DNA from: Clostridiales bacterium
Lineage (GTDB): Bacteria > Bacillota > Clostridia > Oscillospirales > Oscillospiraceae
Assembly (NCBI GenBank): GCA_022786965.1
Contig: JALFXH010000067.1
Coordinates: 1-64,000, forward strand
Reading direction: 5' to 3'
DNA length: 64,000 nucleotides
Below are positions 32,405 to 41,934 of the stretch, one piece after another. Below the pieces are notes generated by a model. It saw only the letters and a program-made list of their open reading frames with translations, made no database searches and was not told where the DNA came from. A program made the translations under genes and the position numbers. The first letter of the stretch is position 1, and each line of letters begins with the position of its first letter.

Positions 32405-33411
32405 GGGGCAGTATCTTTGCTTTCAGCCGTCAGGGCTGTGAAACCGCCCGGCGAATTATGGCGGTCTGCCCGGATGTGCGCTGGAAAAGCTTCACTATGG
32501 AGCGGTTCGGGGAAGCGGACTTTGCGCCCATAACACCAAAATGCTATGGGGAATGTTTTGCAACCTCGGAACTGCTGGTGTTTGTGGGTTCCTGTGGCAT
32601 CGCGGTGAGGAAAATTGCCCCGTTTGTCCATGATAAACGGACAGACCCGGCGGTGGTGTGTGTGGACGAGCTGGGAACCTTTGTGATTCCCCTACTGTCA
32701 GGGCACATCGGCGGCGCCAACGCATTGGCCCGGCATATTGCCGGCAGCCTGCACGCCACGGCGGTGATCACCACAGCCACGGACATCAACCGCAAGTTTT
32801 CTGTTGACACTTGGGCCACGGAAAATGGCTGCGCAATCAGTTCCATGAAGCTGGCGAAGGCCGTATCCGCCGCTATTTTGGAGGGTGATATTCCTCTGAA
32901 AAGCGACTTTCCAATTACGGGAAGCCTGCCAAACGGGGTGATTTCCGGAGAAACCGGGAACTTGGGAATTTATCTGACGGTATCGGACAAAGAACCCTTT
33001 GAAAAAACATTGCGGCTGATTCCGAAATGCCTGCACCTTGGCATCGGTTGCCGCCGGGGTACGGAAAAGGAAGCCATTCAAAAGGCGGTGGAGCAGGTGT
33101 TCAGGGAGAATCATCTCGATTTCCGGGCTGTTCGATCCGCCTCTTCCATCGATTTGAAAAAAGACGAGGAAGGGCTTCTGTCCTTCTGTAAAGAACAAAA
33201 TATCCCCATCCGGTTCTATTCCGCTCCGGAATTGGAAGCGGTACCGGGAGAGTTTACACCGTCTCCCTTCGTACAGAAGGTCACCGGTGTGGACAATGTA
33301 TGTGAGCGTGCCGCGTTGATTGGCGCGGAGGATTTGATTGTAAGGAAAACAGCCTGCCATGGGGTCACCGTGGCAGTGGCAAAGAGGAAATGGGAGGTAC
33401 ACTTTGGGTAA
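32401..33411 (+). CDS. cbiG: Cobalt-precorrin-5A hydrolase
   Basis: A 336-aa CbiG, which opens the delta-lactone and releases acetaldehyde. The N-terminal domain carries the characteristic LLSGHIGGANALARHIAGSL and VITTATDINRKFSVD. The C-terminal domain begins near HLGIGCRRGTEKEAI and has KTACHGVTVAVAKRK at its end. The start is GTG at 32401, overlapping the cbiF stop. It overlaps cbiH by 8 bp. Confidence 0.95.
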   Translation: MRGSIFAFSRQGCETARRIMAVCPDVRWKSFTMERFGEADFAPITPKCYGECFATSELLVFVGSCGIAVRKIAPFVHDKRTDPAVVCVDELGTFVIPLLSGHIGGANALARHIAGSLHATAVITTATDINRKFSVDTWATENGCAISSMKLAKAVSAAILEGDIPLKSDFPITGSLPNGVISGETGNLGIYLTVSDKEPFEKTLRLIPKCLHLGIGCRRGTEKEAIQKAVEQVFRENHLDFRAVRSASSIDLKKDEEGLLSFCKEQNIPIRFYSAPELEAVPGEFTPSPFVQKVTGVDNVCERAALIGAEDLIVRKTACHGVTVAVAKRKWEVHFG

Positions 33412-34135
33412 GCTGATTGTTGTGGGCATTGGCCCGGGAGATTACGACAATATGACCGTCCGGGCAGACCGGGCGCTGCAAAACTGCGACACCATCATTG
33501 GTTATCATGTTTATGTAAACCTTGTCAAGGAGCGTTACACGGACAAGGAATTTCTGACTACCCCCATGACCCGGGAGACCCAGCGCTGCCAGATGGCGCT
33601 GGACGAGGCAAAGAAGGGGAAAAACGTAGCCATGGTCTGTTCCGGCGACAGCGGAATCTACGGCATGGCGGCCCTGATCTACGAGCTGCGCGGCGAGTCT
33701 GCGGAGCCGGAAATCGAGGTCATCCCCGGCCTGACGGCGGCCTGCAGCGGCGCGGCGATTCTTGGCGCGCCCCTGACCCATGACTTTGCCGTCATCAGCC
33801 TTTCCGACCGGCTGACTCCCTGGGAGAAGATTGAAAAGCGGCTGGAGTGCGCTGCCCAGGCAGACCTGAGCATGGTGCTCTACAACCCCGCCAGCCACGG
33901 ACGCCCCGATCACCTGAAAAAGGCCTGCGAGATTCTGCTGCGGGTGCTTCCCGAGGATCGGCCCTGCGCCGTGGCCCAGCACATCGGCAGAGAGGGCGAA
34001 AACCGCCGCTTCTATACCTTGGGGCAGCTGAAGGATGCGGAGGTGGATATGTTCTGCACCGTGTTCATCGGCAATGCTTCCACCCGGATGATCGGCGGCA
34101 ACATGGTCACCCCCAGAGGATACCGGGATGTGTAA
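33404..34135 (+). CDS. cbiH: Precorrin-3B C17-methyltransferase
   Basis: A 243-aa tetrapyrrole methylase that catalyses C-17 methylation with ring contraction in the anaerobic pathway. Visible motifs: VVGIGPGDYDNMTVRADRAL, the SAM loop VCSGDSGIYGMAALIYE and NPASHGRPDHLKKACEILL. I start it at TTG 33404 because GGGAGG stands 6 nt upstream; a longer frame to 33359 would lie inside cbiG. It overlaps the next gene by 8 bp. Confidence 0.94.
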   Translation: MGKLIVVGIGPGDYDNMTVRADRALQNCDTIIGYHVYVNLVKERYTDKEFLTTPMTRETQRCQMALDEAKKGKNVAMVCSGDSGIYGMAALIYELRGESAEPEIEVIPGLTAACSGAAILGAPLTHDFAVISLSDRLTPWEKIEKRLECAAQADLSMVLYNPASHGRPDHLKKACEILLRVLPEDRPCAVAQHIGREGENRRFYTLGQLKDAEVDMFCTVFIGNASTRMIGGNMVTPRGYRDV

Positions 34136-36098
34136 GCTGTGCGTCTTTGCCGGCACCACGGAAGGCCGGGAGCTGGTGGAATTCCTGTGCACGCAGGCTG
34201 TATCCGTCACCGCCTGTGTTGCCACGGAGTACGGGGAAACCCTGCTTAGCCCCCGGGAGAATCTGACCATTTCCGCCCAGCGGCTGACCCGTGAGGAAAT
34301 GGAAGCCCTGTTTTCCCGGGAAAACTTTGACATGGTCATCGACGCCACCCACCCCTACGCCAGCGTGGTGACGGAAAATATCGCTGCCGCCTGCGAAAAA
34401 GCAGGGGTGCGCTATCAGCGGCTTCTGCGCTCCGGCTGCAAGGCAGGGGAGGATGCGGTGTTTGTGCCGGATATCCCCGCTGCGGTGGACTATTTGAACA
34501 GAACCGAAGGCCCCATCCTTCTGACTACCGGCAGCAAGGAGCTGGCAAAGTATACGGGTCTATACGACTTTGCGAACCGGGTCTACGCCCGGGTGCTGCC
34601 CATGGAGGACTCCCTGCGGCTTTGCCAGAGTGCTGGTCTGAAACCCGCCCATATCCTCGCCATGCAGGGGCCGTTTTCTGTGGATATGAACGTGGCCATG
34701 CTGAAAAGCCTGGGGGCAAAGTACCTGGTCACCAAGGATTCCGGCACCACCGGGGGCTTTGACGAGAAGGTCACAGCCGCCCGTGCCGCAAATGCCACCC
34801 TAGTGGTCATTGGCCGTCCACCCCAGCGGGAGGGACTGTCCCTGCCGGAAACCATCGACTTGTTATGCCGGGAATTTAACTTGAAACGGAAGCCCAGGGT
34901 TACAATCGTTGGCATCGGCCCCGGCAGCCGGGAGGCCATGACGGCGGAGGTTCGCCGCGCATTGGAGGAAGCCGACTGCCTCATCGGCGCCAAGCGGATG
35001 CTGGAAGCGGGCCTGCGGCCAAACCAGACGGTCTTTGACGCGGTTTCTCCGGCGAAAATTGCGGAATACATCAATAATCACCCGGAATTTAACCGTTTTA
35101 CGGTGGCAATGTCCGGAGATGTTGGCTTTTTCAGCGGCGCTAAAAAGCTGCTGCCTTTGCTTTCCGGCTGCGAAGTCACCGTGCTTCCGGGCCTGAGTTC
35201 GCTTGTCTACCTGTGCGCCCGGCTGGGGACTTCTTACGAAGATGTGCGCCCCGTGAGCCTGCACGGGCGGGACCACGATCTTGTGCCGGATATTCGGAAA
35301 AACCGCAGGGTATTCACCCTGGTGGGCGGCGAAAACGGCATAGGGCTGCTCTGCAAGCAGCTGACGGAAGCGGGCCTTGGCGGGGTGAAAGTCAGCGTGG
35401 GTGAAAACCTGAGCTACCCTCAGGAGAAAGTCGCCGTTGGAACCGCCGCCGAACTGGCGGAATTGACCTTTGAAAGCCTGAGCGTAGCCCTCATCGAAAA
35501 CCCCACCGCCGACCCGGTGGTGACCCACGGCCTGCCGGACGAAGCTTTCCAGCGCACGGAATCCGTGCCCATGACCAAGAGCGAGGTCCGCAGCGTGTGC
35601 CTAAGCAAGCTGGCTCTTACCGAGCACGCCATTTGCTGGGATGTAGGCGCGGGCAGCGGCAGCGTGGCCATTGAGATGGCTCTGCAAGCGAATTCCGGAC
35701 AGGTTTTCGCCATCGAGCGCAAGGATACTGCCGTGGAGCTGCTGCGGGAGAATACCCGCCGATTTGGACTGGAAAATCTGTCGGTGGTGCCGGGTTTGGC
35801 TCCGGAAGCCTGCTTATGTTTGCCTGCCCCCACCCATGTGTTCATCGGCGGCAGCGCGGGGAATATGCGGCAGATTCTGGACTGCATCCTTGCCAAGAAT
35901 CCCAACGCCCGGATCGTGGCTACGGCGGTGACGCTGGAATCTGTCGCGGAACTGACCCAGTGCATAAAGGACATTCCCTTTACCTACACCGAGGTGGTGT
36001 CCATGAGTGTGGCCCGTGACCGCAAGGCGGGGCCTTACCACCTGATGATGGGTCAGAATCCTATTTTTATCTTTACCATGCAGGGAGGGACCAACTGA
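34128..36098 (+). CDS. cbiJET: Fused precorrin-6A reductase / CbiE / CbiT
   Basis: A 656-aa three-domain fusion. Residues 1-253 are cobalt-precorrin-6A reductase (CbiJ/CobK: FAGTTEGRELVEFL, IDATHPYASVVTEN, TKDSGTTGGFDEKV). About 255-460 is the C5-methyltransferase CbiE (VTIVGIGPGSREAMTAEVRR). About 465-656 is the C15-methyltransferase/decarboxylase CbiT, with the SAM motif DVGAGSGSVAIEMA near residue 505 and FIGGSAGNMRQIL. CbiE-CbiT fusion is well known (CobL); addition of CbiJ in front puts three steps in one chain. The stop codon overlaps the cbiB start by one base. Confidence 0.94.
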   Translation: MCKLCVFAGTTEGRELVEFLCTQAVSVTACVATEYGETLLSPRENLTISAQRLTREEMEALFSRENFDMVIDATHPYASVVTENIAAACEKAGVRYQRLLRSGCKAGEDAVFVPDIPAAVDYLNRTEGPILLTTGSKELAKYTGLYDFANRVYARVLPMEDSLRLCQSAGLKPAHILAMQGPFSVDMNVAMLKSLGAKYLVTKDSGTTGGFDEKVTAARAANATLVVIGRPPQREGLSLPETIDLLCREFNLKRKPRVTIVGIGPGSREAMTAEVRRALEEADCLIGAKRMLEAGLRPNQTVFDAVSPAKIAEYINNHPEFNRFTVAMSGDVGFFSGAKKLLPLLSGCEVTVLPGLSSLVYLCARLGTSYEDVRPVSLHGRDHDLVPDIRKNRRVFTLVGGENGIGLLCKQLTEAGLGGVKVSVGENLSYPQEKVAVGTAAELAELTFESLSVALIENPTADPVVTHGLPDEAFQRTESVPMTKSEVRSVCLSKLALTEHAICWDVGAGSGSVAIEMALQANSGQVFAIERKDTAVELLRENTRRFGLENLSVVPGLAPEACLCLPAPTHVFIGGSAGNMRQILDCILAKNPNARIVATAVTLESVAELTQCIKDIPFTYTEVVSMSVARDRKAGPYHLMMGQNPIFIFTMQGGTN

Positions 36099-37057
36099 TG
36101 TGGTCGCTGTGCGCCCTGATTTTGGGCTTTTGCCTTGACCTGATCGTGGGAGATCCCCATTGGATGCCCCATCCCATTGTCTTCATCGGAAAGCTGGTCG
36201 ATCTGACGGAGAAGGGGATGCGAAGGATATTTCCCAAGACCGTCCGGGGGGAGAATCTCGCGGGAGCCGCCATTTGGCTCATCGTGGTCACCGTCAGCAC
36301 CGGTATTCCGCTGCTGATTTTGCATCTGGCCTACGGCGTCAGCAGCTTTCTGGGCTTGGCGCTGGAAACGGTGATGTGCGCTCAGATTCTGGCGACAAAG
36401 TCCCTGAAAACGGAGAGCATGAAGGTTTACGATGCCCTGAAGACCGGCGATTTGGAGAAGGCCCGGTACGCTGTCTCCATGATCGTGGGCCGGGACACCC
36501 AGCGTCTGGACGAAGCAGGGGTGGCCCGGGCGGCGGTGGAGACCGTGGCGGAGAACACCTCCGACGGGATTATCGCTCCCATGCTGTTTCTCGCCATCGG
36601 CGGCGCGCCCCTGGGCTTTTTCTACAAGGCCGTGAACACCATGGATTCCATGCTGGGCTATGTGGAGATGCCCTACAAAAACGTAGGGCTGGTTCCCGCC
36701 AAAATGGATGATCTGTTCAACTATATCCCCGCCCGGATTTCCGCTCTGCTGATGCTGGCGGCGGGGGTTTTTCTGGGCATGGATTCTAAAAACGGCTGGA
36801 AAATTTTCAAGCGGGACCGCTATAACCACGCCAGCCCCAATTCCGCCCAGACCGAATCCGTCTGCGCCGGGCTTCTGGGTCTGCGGCTGGCCGGAGACGC
36901 CTGGTATCACGGCGTCCTGCACAAAAAGAAGTTTATCGGCGACCCGCTGCGGGAAATTGAGCCGGAGGACATCCCGAAGGCCTGTAAGCTGCTGTATGGC
37001 ACGGCTGTCTTGAGCCTCGGGGTATTCGCCGCGGTGAAATTCCTGATTCTTCTGTAA
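36098..37057 (+). CDS. cbiB: Adenosylcobinamide-phosphate synthase
   Basis: A 319-aa membrane enzyme that attaches the aminopropanol (phosphate) linker to adenosylcobyrate. The signature DPHWMPHPIVFIGKLVDLTE near residue 19 and AENTSDGIIAPMLFLAIGG near residue 149 are typical, with KNVGLVPAKMDDLFNYIPAR. Four to five hydrophobic segments are visible. It is followed after 10 nt by cobD, which makes the linker. Confidence 0.95.
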   Translation: MWSLCALILGFCLDLIVGDPHWMPHPIVFIGKLVDLTEKGMRRIFPKTVRGENLAGAAIWLIVVTVSTGIPLLILHLAYGVSSFLGLALETVMCAQILATKSLKTESMKVYDALKTGDLEKARYAVSMIVGRDTQRLDEAGVARAAVETVAENTSDGIIAPMLFLAIGGAPLGFFYKAVNTMDSMLGYVEMPYKNVGLVPAKMDDLFNYIPARISALLMLAAGVFLGMDSKNGWKIFKRDRYNHASPNSAQTESVCAGLLGLRLAGDAWYHGVLHKKKFIGDPLREIEPEDIPKACKLLYGTAVLSLGVFAAVKFLILL

Positions 37058-37067
37058 GGAGAAGCGT

Positions 37068-38117
37068 ATGCTTTACGGACTAAGTAACCCCCACGGGGGC
37101 GATATTTACGGCGGCGGCGTGACGCTGGATTTTTCCGCCAATACCAACCCCTACGGCACACCGGAAGGGGTTCTGAACGAGGTAAAGGCGGCACTGCCGG
37201 AAATGCACCGGTATCCCGATCCCTACTGTCGCTGCCTGGTGGACGCCATCGGGGAATTTGAGGGAGTGGATAAAAAATACATTCTCTGCGGCAGCGGCGC
37301 GGCGGAGCTGATCTACGCCTACTGCGCGGCGGTGCGGCCCAAAACCGCCCTGGAGCTGGCGCCCACATTTTCCGAGTATTCCCTGGGACTTTCCCGGGTG
37401 GGCTGCGCTGTGAAGCACTACTATCTGACGCCGGACAACGACTTCCGGCTGGATGAGCACTTTCTTTACCATTTGGAGGACACCACCCCGGAGGCGGTGT
37501 TCCTGTGCAATCCCAACAACCCCACCGGAGCGCTGATTGAACTGGAATTGTTGGAAAGAATACTGGATTTCTGCGGAAAATCGGAAATTCGTCTGTTTTT
37601 GGACGAGTGCTTTCTGGATTTGTCGGACAACGGGCAGAGCATGAAGGCCTATCTTAGGGATTATCCCAACCTGTTTCTGCTGAAAGCTTTTACCAAAAGC
37701 TACGGCATGGCGGGCATCCGCCTGGGCTACTGCCTGTGTTCGGACTCCGAACTGCTGACCGCCATGGCCCGGGAAGTCCAGCCCTGGAACGTATCCTCTT
37801 TAGCCCAGGCGGCGGGCATCGCCGCGCTGAAGGAGGCAGATTTTCTGAATCGAACCAAGGAGCTGATTCAGACGGAGCGCCCCTGGCTGAAAGCACAATT
37901 GGAGGGCTTCGGCTTCCGGGTCTGTCCTTCCAGCGTGAACTACCTGCTGTTTCAGGGGCCCACCGATCTGCATCGGAAGCTGAAGGAAAAGGGAATCGCC
38001 ATCCGCAACTGCGACAATTACCCCGGATTGTGTTCCGGCTGGTATCGCGTCGCCGTGCGGCGGCACGAGGAAAATGAAGCGTTGATTGCCGCCATCGGCG
38101 GCAGTTTGGGGGTGTGA
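37068..38117 (+). CDS. cobD: L-threonine-O-3-phosphate decarboxylase
   Basis: A 349-aa fold-type I PLP enzyme that decarboxylates threonine phosphate to aminopropanol phosphate. It resembles histidinol-phosphate aminotransferase. The PLP-lysine is in [16 protein letters not shown] (about residue 209), with [13 protein letters not shown] and [10 protein letters not shown] ahead. Position between cbiB and cbiP supports the cobalamin role over histidine synthesis. The ribosome site is AAGGAGAA. Confidence 0.9.
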   Translation: MLYGLSNPHGGDIYGGGVTLDFSANTNPYGTPEGVLNEVKAALPEMHRYPDPYCRCLVDAIGEFEGVDKKYILCGSGAAELIYAYCAAVRPKTALELAPTFSEYSLGLSRVGCAVKHYYLTPDNDFRLDEHFLYHLEDTTPEAVFLCNPNNPTGALIELELLERILDFCGKSEIRLFLDECFLDLSDNGQSMKAYLRDYPNLFLLKAFTKSYGMAGIRLGYCLCSDSELLTAMAREVQPWNVSSLAQAAGIAALKEADFLNRTKELIQTERPWLKAQLEGFGFRVCPSSVNYLLFQGPTDLHRKLKEKGIAIRNCDNYPGLCSGWYRVAVRRHEENEALIAAIGGSLGV

Positions 38118-38119
38118 CC

Positions 38120-39583
38120 ATGGCGAAAAATATTATGATTCAGGGCACCATGTCCAACGCGGGCAAGAGCCTGCTGTGCGCCGGCCTGTGTCGGGTTCTC
38201 CGGCAGGACGGCTATCGGGTGGCTCCCTTCAAGAGCCAGAACATGGCCCTGAATTCTTTCATCACCGCAGACGGCGGAGAAATGGGCCGGGCCCAGGTGG
38301 TGCAGGCGGAGGCCGCCGGCATTGCCCCGGACGTGCGCATGAACCCCATTCTGCTGAAACCCACCACCGATGTGGGCAGCCAGGTGATCGTGAATGGTCA
38401 GGTCAGGGGCAATATGCGGGCCATGGAATACTACCGGCGCAAGCAGGAGTTTGTGCCGGAGGTCATGGATGCTTACAATTCTCTGGCTTCTGAATATGAC
38501 GTCATCGTCATCGAGGGCGCGGGCAGTCCCGCCGAAATCAATCTCAAGGATGCGGATATCGTCAACATGGGCTTTGCCAAAATGGTGGATGCCCCGGTTC
38601 TGCTGGTGGGCGATATTGACCGGGGCGGCGTATTTGCCCAGCTCTACGGCACCGTGGCTCTGCTGGAAGCGGACGAGCGGGCCCGGATCAAGGGCACAGT
38701 CATCAATAAATTCCGGGGGGACAAGGCGATTCTGGAGCCGGGGCTGAAAACATTGGAAGATCTGTGCGGCGTTCCCGTGGCAGGCGTGATTCCCTACGTC
38801 CATGTGGACATCGACGACGAGGACAGCCTGTCCGAGCGCTTTTCCCGGGATACCCAGCGGAAGCTGCTGGACATCGCGGTGATTCGGGTGCCCAGAATCT
38901 CCAATTTCACGGATTTTGCTCCCTTTGAGCGCTATGGCAACGTGTCCGTGCGGTATGTGACTTCCGTGGAGGAACTTCACGACCCGGATCTCATTTTGCT
39001 TCCGGGCACCAAGAGCACCATTGCCGATCTCCTGTGGCTGCGCCAGTGCGGTCTGGAAGCGGCGATTCAGAAAGCAGCCTCTGCCGGAACCCTGGTGATT
39101 GGCATTTGCGGCGGCTACCAGATGCTGGGAAAAACCGTATCCGACCCCGATCAGGTGGAAGCTGCCGGAGTGACGGAGATTGCCGGACTGGGCCTGATCG
39201 ATATGGACACCGTGTTCCGTGGCGACAAGGTGCAGACCCAGACCCGGGGAACCTTTGCCGGGGTCACGGGAATGCTGGAAAACCTGAACGGCCTTGCTTA
39301 CGAGGGCTACGAAATCCACATGGGCCGCAGTCAGGAGGTTTTGCCCGTCCTCAACGGCGGCGGCAACGTCTACGGCAGCTACATCCACGGCATTTTCGAT
39401 GCCCCCGGGATTGCCGATGCCATTCTGAAAGCGGTCTGCGCCCAAAAGAGGCTGGATTTTTCCGCGCTGGAAACCTACGATGCTACTGAATACAAGGAGC
39501 GACAGTACGATATCCTGGCGGACGCCGTGCGGCAGGGGCTGGATATGGAACTAATCTACCGCATCCTGAACCGGGAGGCTTAA
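38120..39583 (+). CDS. cbiP: Cobyric acid synthase
   Basis: A 487-aa enzyme that amidates side chains b, d, e and g. The N-terminal [20 protein letters not shown] carries the P-loop-like motif. It is followed by [20 protein letters not shown], and the C-terminal glutamine amidotransferase domain has the nucleophile cysteine in [10 protein letters not shown] (about residue 330) and [12 protein letters not shown] 38120 is 5 nt after GGGGGTG; an in-frame GTG at 38114 that overlaps the cobD stop is an alternative. Confidence 0.95.
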   Translation: MAKNIMIQGTMSNAGKSLLCAGLCRVLRQDGYRVAPFKSQNMALNSFITADGGEMGRAQVVQAEAAGIAPDVRMNPILLKPTTDVGSQVIVNGQVRGNMRAMEYYRRKQEFVPEVMDAYNSLASEYDVIVIEGAGSPAEINLKDADIVNMGFAKMVDAPVLLVGDIDRGGVFAQLYGTVALLEADERARIKGTVINKFRGDKAILEPGLKTLEDLCGVPVAGVIPYVHVDIDDEDSLSERFSRDTQRKLLDIAVIRVPRISNFTDFAPFERYGNVSVRYVTSVEELHDPDLILLPGTKSTIADLLWLRQCGLEAAIQKAASAGTLVIGICGGYQMLGKTVSDPDQVEAAGVTEIAGLGLIDMDTVFRGDKVQTQTRGTFAGVTGMLENLNGLAYEGYEIHMGRSQEVLPVLNGGGNVYGSYIHGIFDAPGIADAILKAVCAQKRLDFSALETYDATEYKERQYDILADAVRQGLDMELIYRILNREA

Positions 39584-39584
39584 C

Positions 39585-40103
39585 ATGGCGGGGCTGATTC
39601 ACTTATACTGCGGTGATGGAAAAGGAAAAACCTCTGCTGCCGTAGGTCTGGCGGTCCGGGCCTCCGGCGCGGGCAAGCGGGTGATTTTTACCCAGTTTTT
39701 TAAGGACGGCAGTTCCTCGGAGATCGAATCCTTGAAGCGCCTGCCGGGCATCCGCACCATCCACGCCAACACGGTGAAGGGGTTCTACCACGCTATGACC
39801 CCGGAACAGCGGGAACAGGCCCGGGAGGACTACACGGCCCTGTTCCGGCAGGCAGCTGACGCTGCCCGGGACGCGGACCTGCTGATTCTGGACGAAATCG
39901 TGTCCGCCTGCAACCGGGGCGTGGTGCCGGAAACCCTGGTGACAGACTTCCTTCGGTGCAAACCCCAGCAACTGGAAGTGGTGCTCACCGGGAGAGACCC
40001 CTCCCCCGCGCTGACAGAGCTGGCGGACTATATCACCGAAATGCGTAAGCTGCGGCACCCCTTTGACCGGGGCATCCCGGCACGGAAGGGAATTGAGTTT
40101 TGA
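39585..40103 (+). CDS. cobA: Cob(I)yrinate a,c-diamide adenosyltransferase (BtuR/CobA type)
   Basis: A 172-aa ATP:corrinoid adenosyltransferase that adds the upper adenosyl ligand. The P-loop YCGDGKGKTSAAVGLAVRA at residues 8-26 and LLILDEIVSACNRGVV (Walker-B-like) are visible, with LTGRDPSPALTELADYITEM close to the end. The start is 1 nt after the cbiP stop. It should not be confused with uroporphyrinogen methyltransferase, also called CobA elsewhere. Confidence 0.94.
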   Translation: MAGLIHLYCGDGKGKTSAAVGLAVRASGAGKRVIFTQFFKDGSSSEIESLKRLPGIRTIHANTVKGFYHAMTPEQREQAREDYTALFRQAADAARDADLLILDEIVSACNRGVVPETLVTDFLRCKPQQLEVVLTGRDPSPALTELADYITEMRKLRHPFDRGIPARKGIEF

Positions 40104-40855
40104 TGCGCCTGTATCTTTCCACTATCGACCCGGCGGCTGGGGACTTGGCCCGGCGGTATGGACTGGGCGTGGAAATCGCCTCCTTCTGCACGGCTTGGAA
40201 CATGGACGAGGGCCTTTCGGAAACGGAAGAAGAATTGAAAACCACCCTGGCGGGCATCGACCGCCGGATTCTTCACGGCCCCTTCAACGAGCTGTTTCCC
40301 TGCGCCATTGACCCCAAGGCTAGGGAGCTTGCCCGGTTTCGCTATCGGCAGGCCCTCGATCTGGCCCGGCGGTACGGTGCGGAAAAGGTGGTATTCCACG
40401 GGGCATACGTCCCCCGGCTCTATTTCCCGGAGTGGTATGAAGCCCAGTCCATCCGCTTTTGGCGGGAGTTTTTGCAGGAGATTCCCGAAGGGATGACCGT
40501 GTGCCTGGAAAATGTTCTGGAATCCTCGCCCCAAATGCTTTTGGCTGTTGTTCAGGCGGTGAATGACCCCAGAATCCGGCTGTGTCTGGACGTGGGCCAT
40601 GCCAACGCTTATTCGGAGATACCGGTTATGAAGTGGCTGGAAGAAAGCGCGCCCTTTCTCAGCCACCTGCATATTCACAATAACGACGGCACCGGGGACA
40701 CCCACAGTTCCCTGCGGGAGGGCAGCATTCCTGTGAAGGCGCTGCTGAGCAGAGCATGGCAGCTCTGCCCGGAGGCCACCGCTACCTTGGAGCTGCCCAA
40801 CTGCGAACCATCCATCTGCTGGCTATTGGAGGAAACAATATGGAAAAGAAATTAG
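40103..40855 (+). CDS. TIM-barrel (AP endonuclease 2/xylose isomerase-like) protein, possible CbiR
   Basis: A 250-aa protein of the sugar-phosphate isomerase/AP-endonuclease-2 superfamily. Likely metal ligands are H56 in ILHGPFNEL, the H in VVFHGAY, E in MTVCLENVLES, the D-x-x-H motif of LCLDVGHANAY, and H-x-H in LSHLHIHNNDGTGDTH. The family includes CbiR, the cobamide-remodelling enzyme described from Akkermansia, which removes the lower ligand so it can be replaced. The gene is translationally linked on both sides (TGATG with the adenosyltransferase, 16-base overlap with cobT), so a corrinoid function is very likely. Identity with CbiR is inference. Confidence 0.75.
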   Translation: MRLYLSTIDPAAGDLARRYGLGVEIASFCTAWNMDEGLSETEEELKTTLAGIDRRILHGPFNELFPCAIDPKARELARFRYRQALDLARRYGAEKVVFHGAYVPRLYFPEWYEAQSIRFWREFLQEIPEGMTVCLENVLESSPQMLLAVVQAVNDPRIRLCLDVGHANAYSEIPVMKWLEESAPFLSHLHIHNNDGTGDTHSSLREGSIPVKALLSRAWQLCPEATATLELPNCEPSICWLLEETIWKRN

Positions 40856-41934
40856 AAAAGATTCTACAGTCGGTGACCCCTCTGGACGAAGCTGCCATGG
40901 AGGAAGCCCGGAAGCGGCAGGCCCAGCTTGCCAAGCCCCCCGGAAGTCTGGGACGGCTGGAGGAACTGTCCATTCAGCTGGCGGGCATCACCGGCAAGGT
41001 ACATAATTCTGTGGCAAAGAAGCACCTTCTGGTCTTCGCTGCCGACAACGGCGTGTTTGAGGAGGGCGTTGCCAGCTCTCCCCAGAGTGTGACCCTGATG
41101 CAGACCATCAATCTGACCCGGGCGAAAACCGGTGCGTCGGTGCTGGCAAAGCACTTTGGCTCCGGGATTACCGTCTGCGATGTTGGCGTCAACGCGGAAA
41201 TCCGGGATCCCGCCGTCCTGAATAAAAAGATCGCTTATGGCACCCGGAATATGGCCAAGGGTCCCGCCATGACCCGGGAGCAGGCCCTGACCGCCATCCT
41301 CACCGGCATCGAGCTGGCGCAGAATACCGAGGCGGATGTCTTTGGCATTGGCGAAATGGGCATCGGCAATACCTCCACCTCCTCCGCCATTCTGTCCGTC
41401 CTGCTGGACGCGGATGTGGAGCAGGTCACGGGCCGGGGCGGCGGCCTTACCGACGAGGGTCTGCTGAAAAAGAAAAACGCTATCCGCCGGGCAATTGAGA
41501 TTAACAAACCCAATCCCAACGACGTGGTGGACGTGCTGAGCAAGGTGGGCGGCTTTGACATTGCGGCCATGTGCGGCGGCTTTATCGGCAGCGCCCTGAC
41601 CCACCGTCCGGTGGTGATTGACGGCTTTATCTCCGTGGTGGCGGCCCTGTGCGCCGTGCGGCTGTGCCCCAACGTTCGGGGGTATCTGATTCCCAGCCAC
41701 GCATCCTTCGAGATTGGCTACCGTCTCGCCATGGAGGCGCTCCACTTGCAGCCCATTTTCCTGCTGGGAATGCGCCTGGGCGAGGGCAGCGGCTGCCCCC
41801 TGGCCTTCCAGGTGCTGGAAGCAGCCTGCGCCATCATCAACAATATGGCCACCTTCGATCAGGCGGGCATCGACGACGGCTATCTGGACGAGATCCGGGA
41901 GGGCGACAAGTTCTCCGTGGAGGCCGGAGTATGA
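40840..41934 (+). CDS. cobT: Nicotinate-nucleotide:dimethylbenzimidazole phosphoribosyltransferase
   Basis: A 364-aa enzyme that activates the lower-ligand base to its alpha-ribotide. The N-terminal KPPGSLGRLEELSIQLAGI and FAADNGVFEEGVASSPQSVT are diagnostic, and the catalytic glutamate lies in LGEGSGCPLAF (about E315). It starts at ATG 40840 with GGAGG 7 nt upstream, within the end of the preceding gene. It overlaps cobU by ATGA. No dimethylbenzimidazole synthesis gene is in view. Confidence 0.95.
   Translation: MEKKLEKILQSVTPLDEAAMEEARKRQAQLAKPPGSLGRLEELSIQLAGITGKVHNSVAKKHLLVFAADNGVFEEGVASSPQSVTLMQTINLTRAKTGASVLAKHFGSGITVCDVGVNAEIRDPAVLNKKIAYGTRNMAKGPAMTREQALTAILTGIELAQNTEADVFGIGEMGIGNTSTSSAILSVLLDADVEQVTGRGGGLTDEGLLKKKNAIRRAIEINKPNPNDVVDVLSKVGGFDIAAMCGGFIGSALTHRPVVIDGFISVVAALCAVRLCPNVRGYLIPSHASFEIGYRLAMEALHLQPIFLLGMRLGEGSGCPLAFQVLEAACAIINNMATFDQAGIDDGYLDEIREGDKFSVEAGV

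Noticed and set aside
37068..38117. Histidinol-phosphate aminotransferase (hisC)
   Set aside because: The fold is similar, but the position between cbiB and cbiP and the absence of his genes favour CobD.
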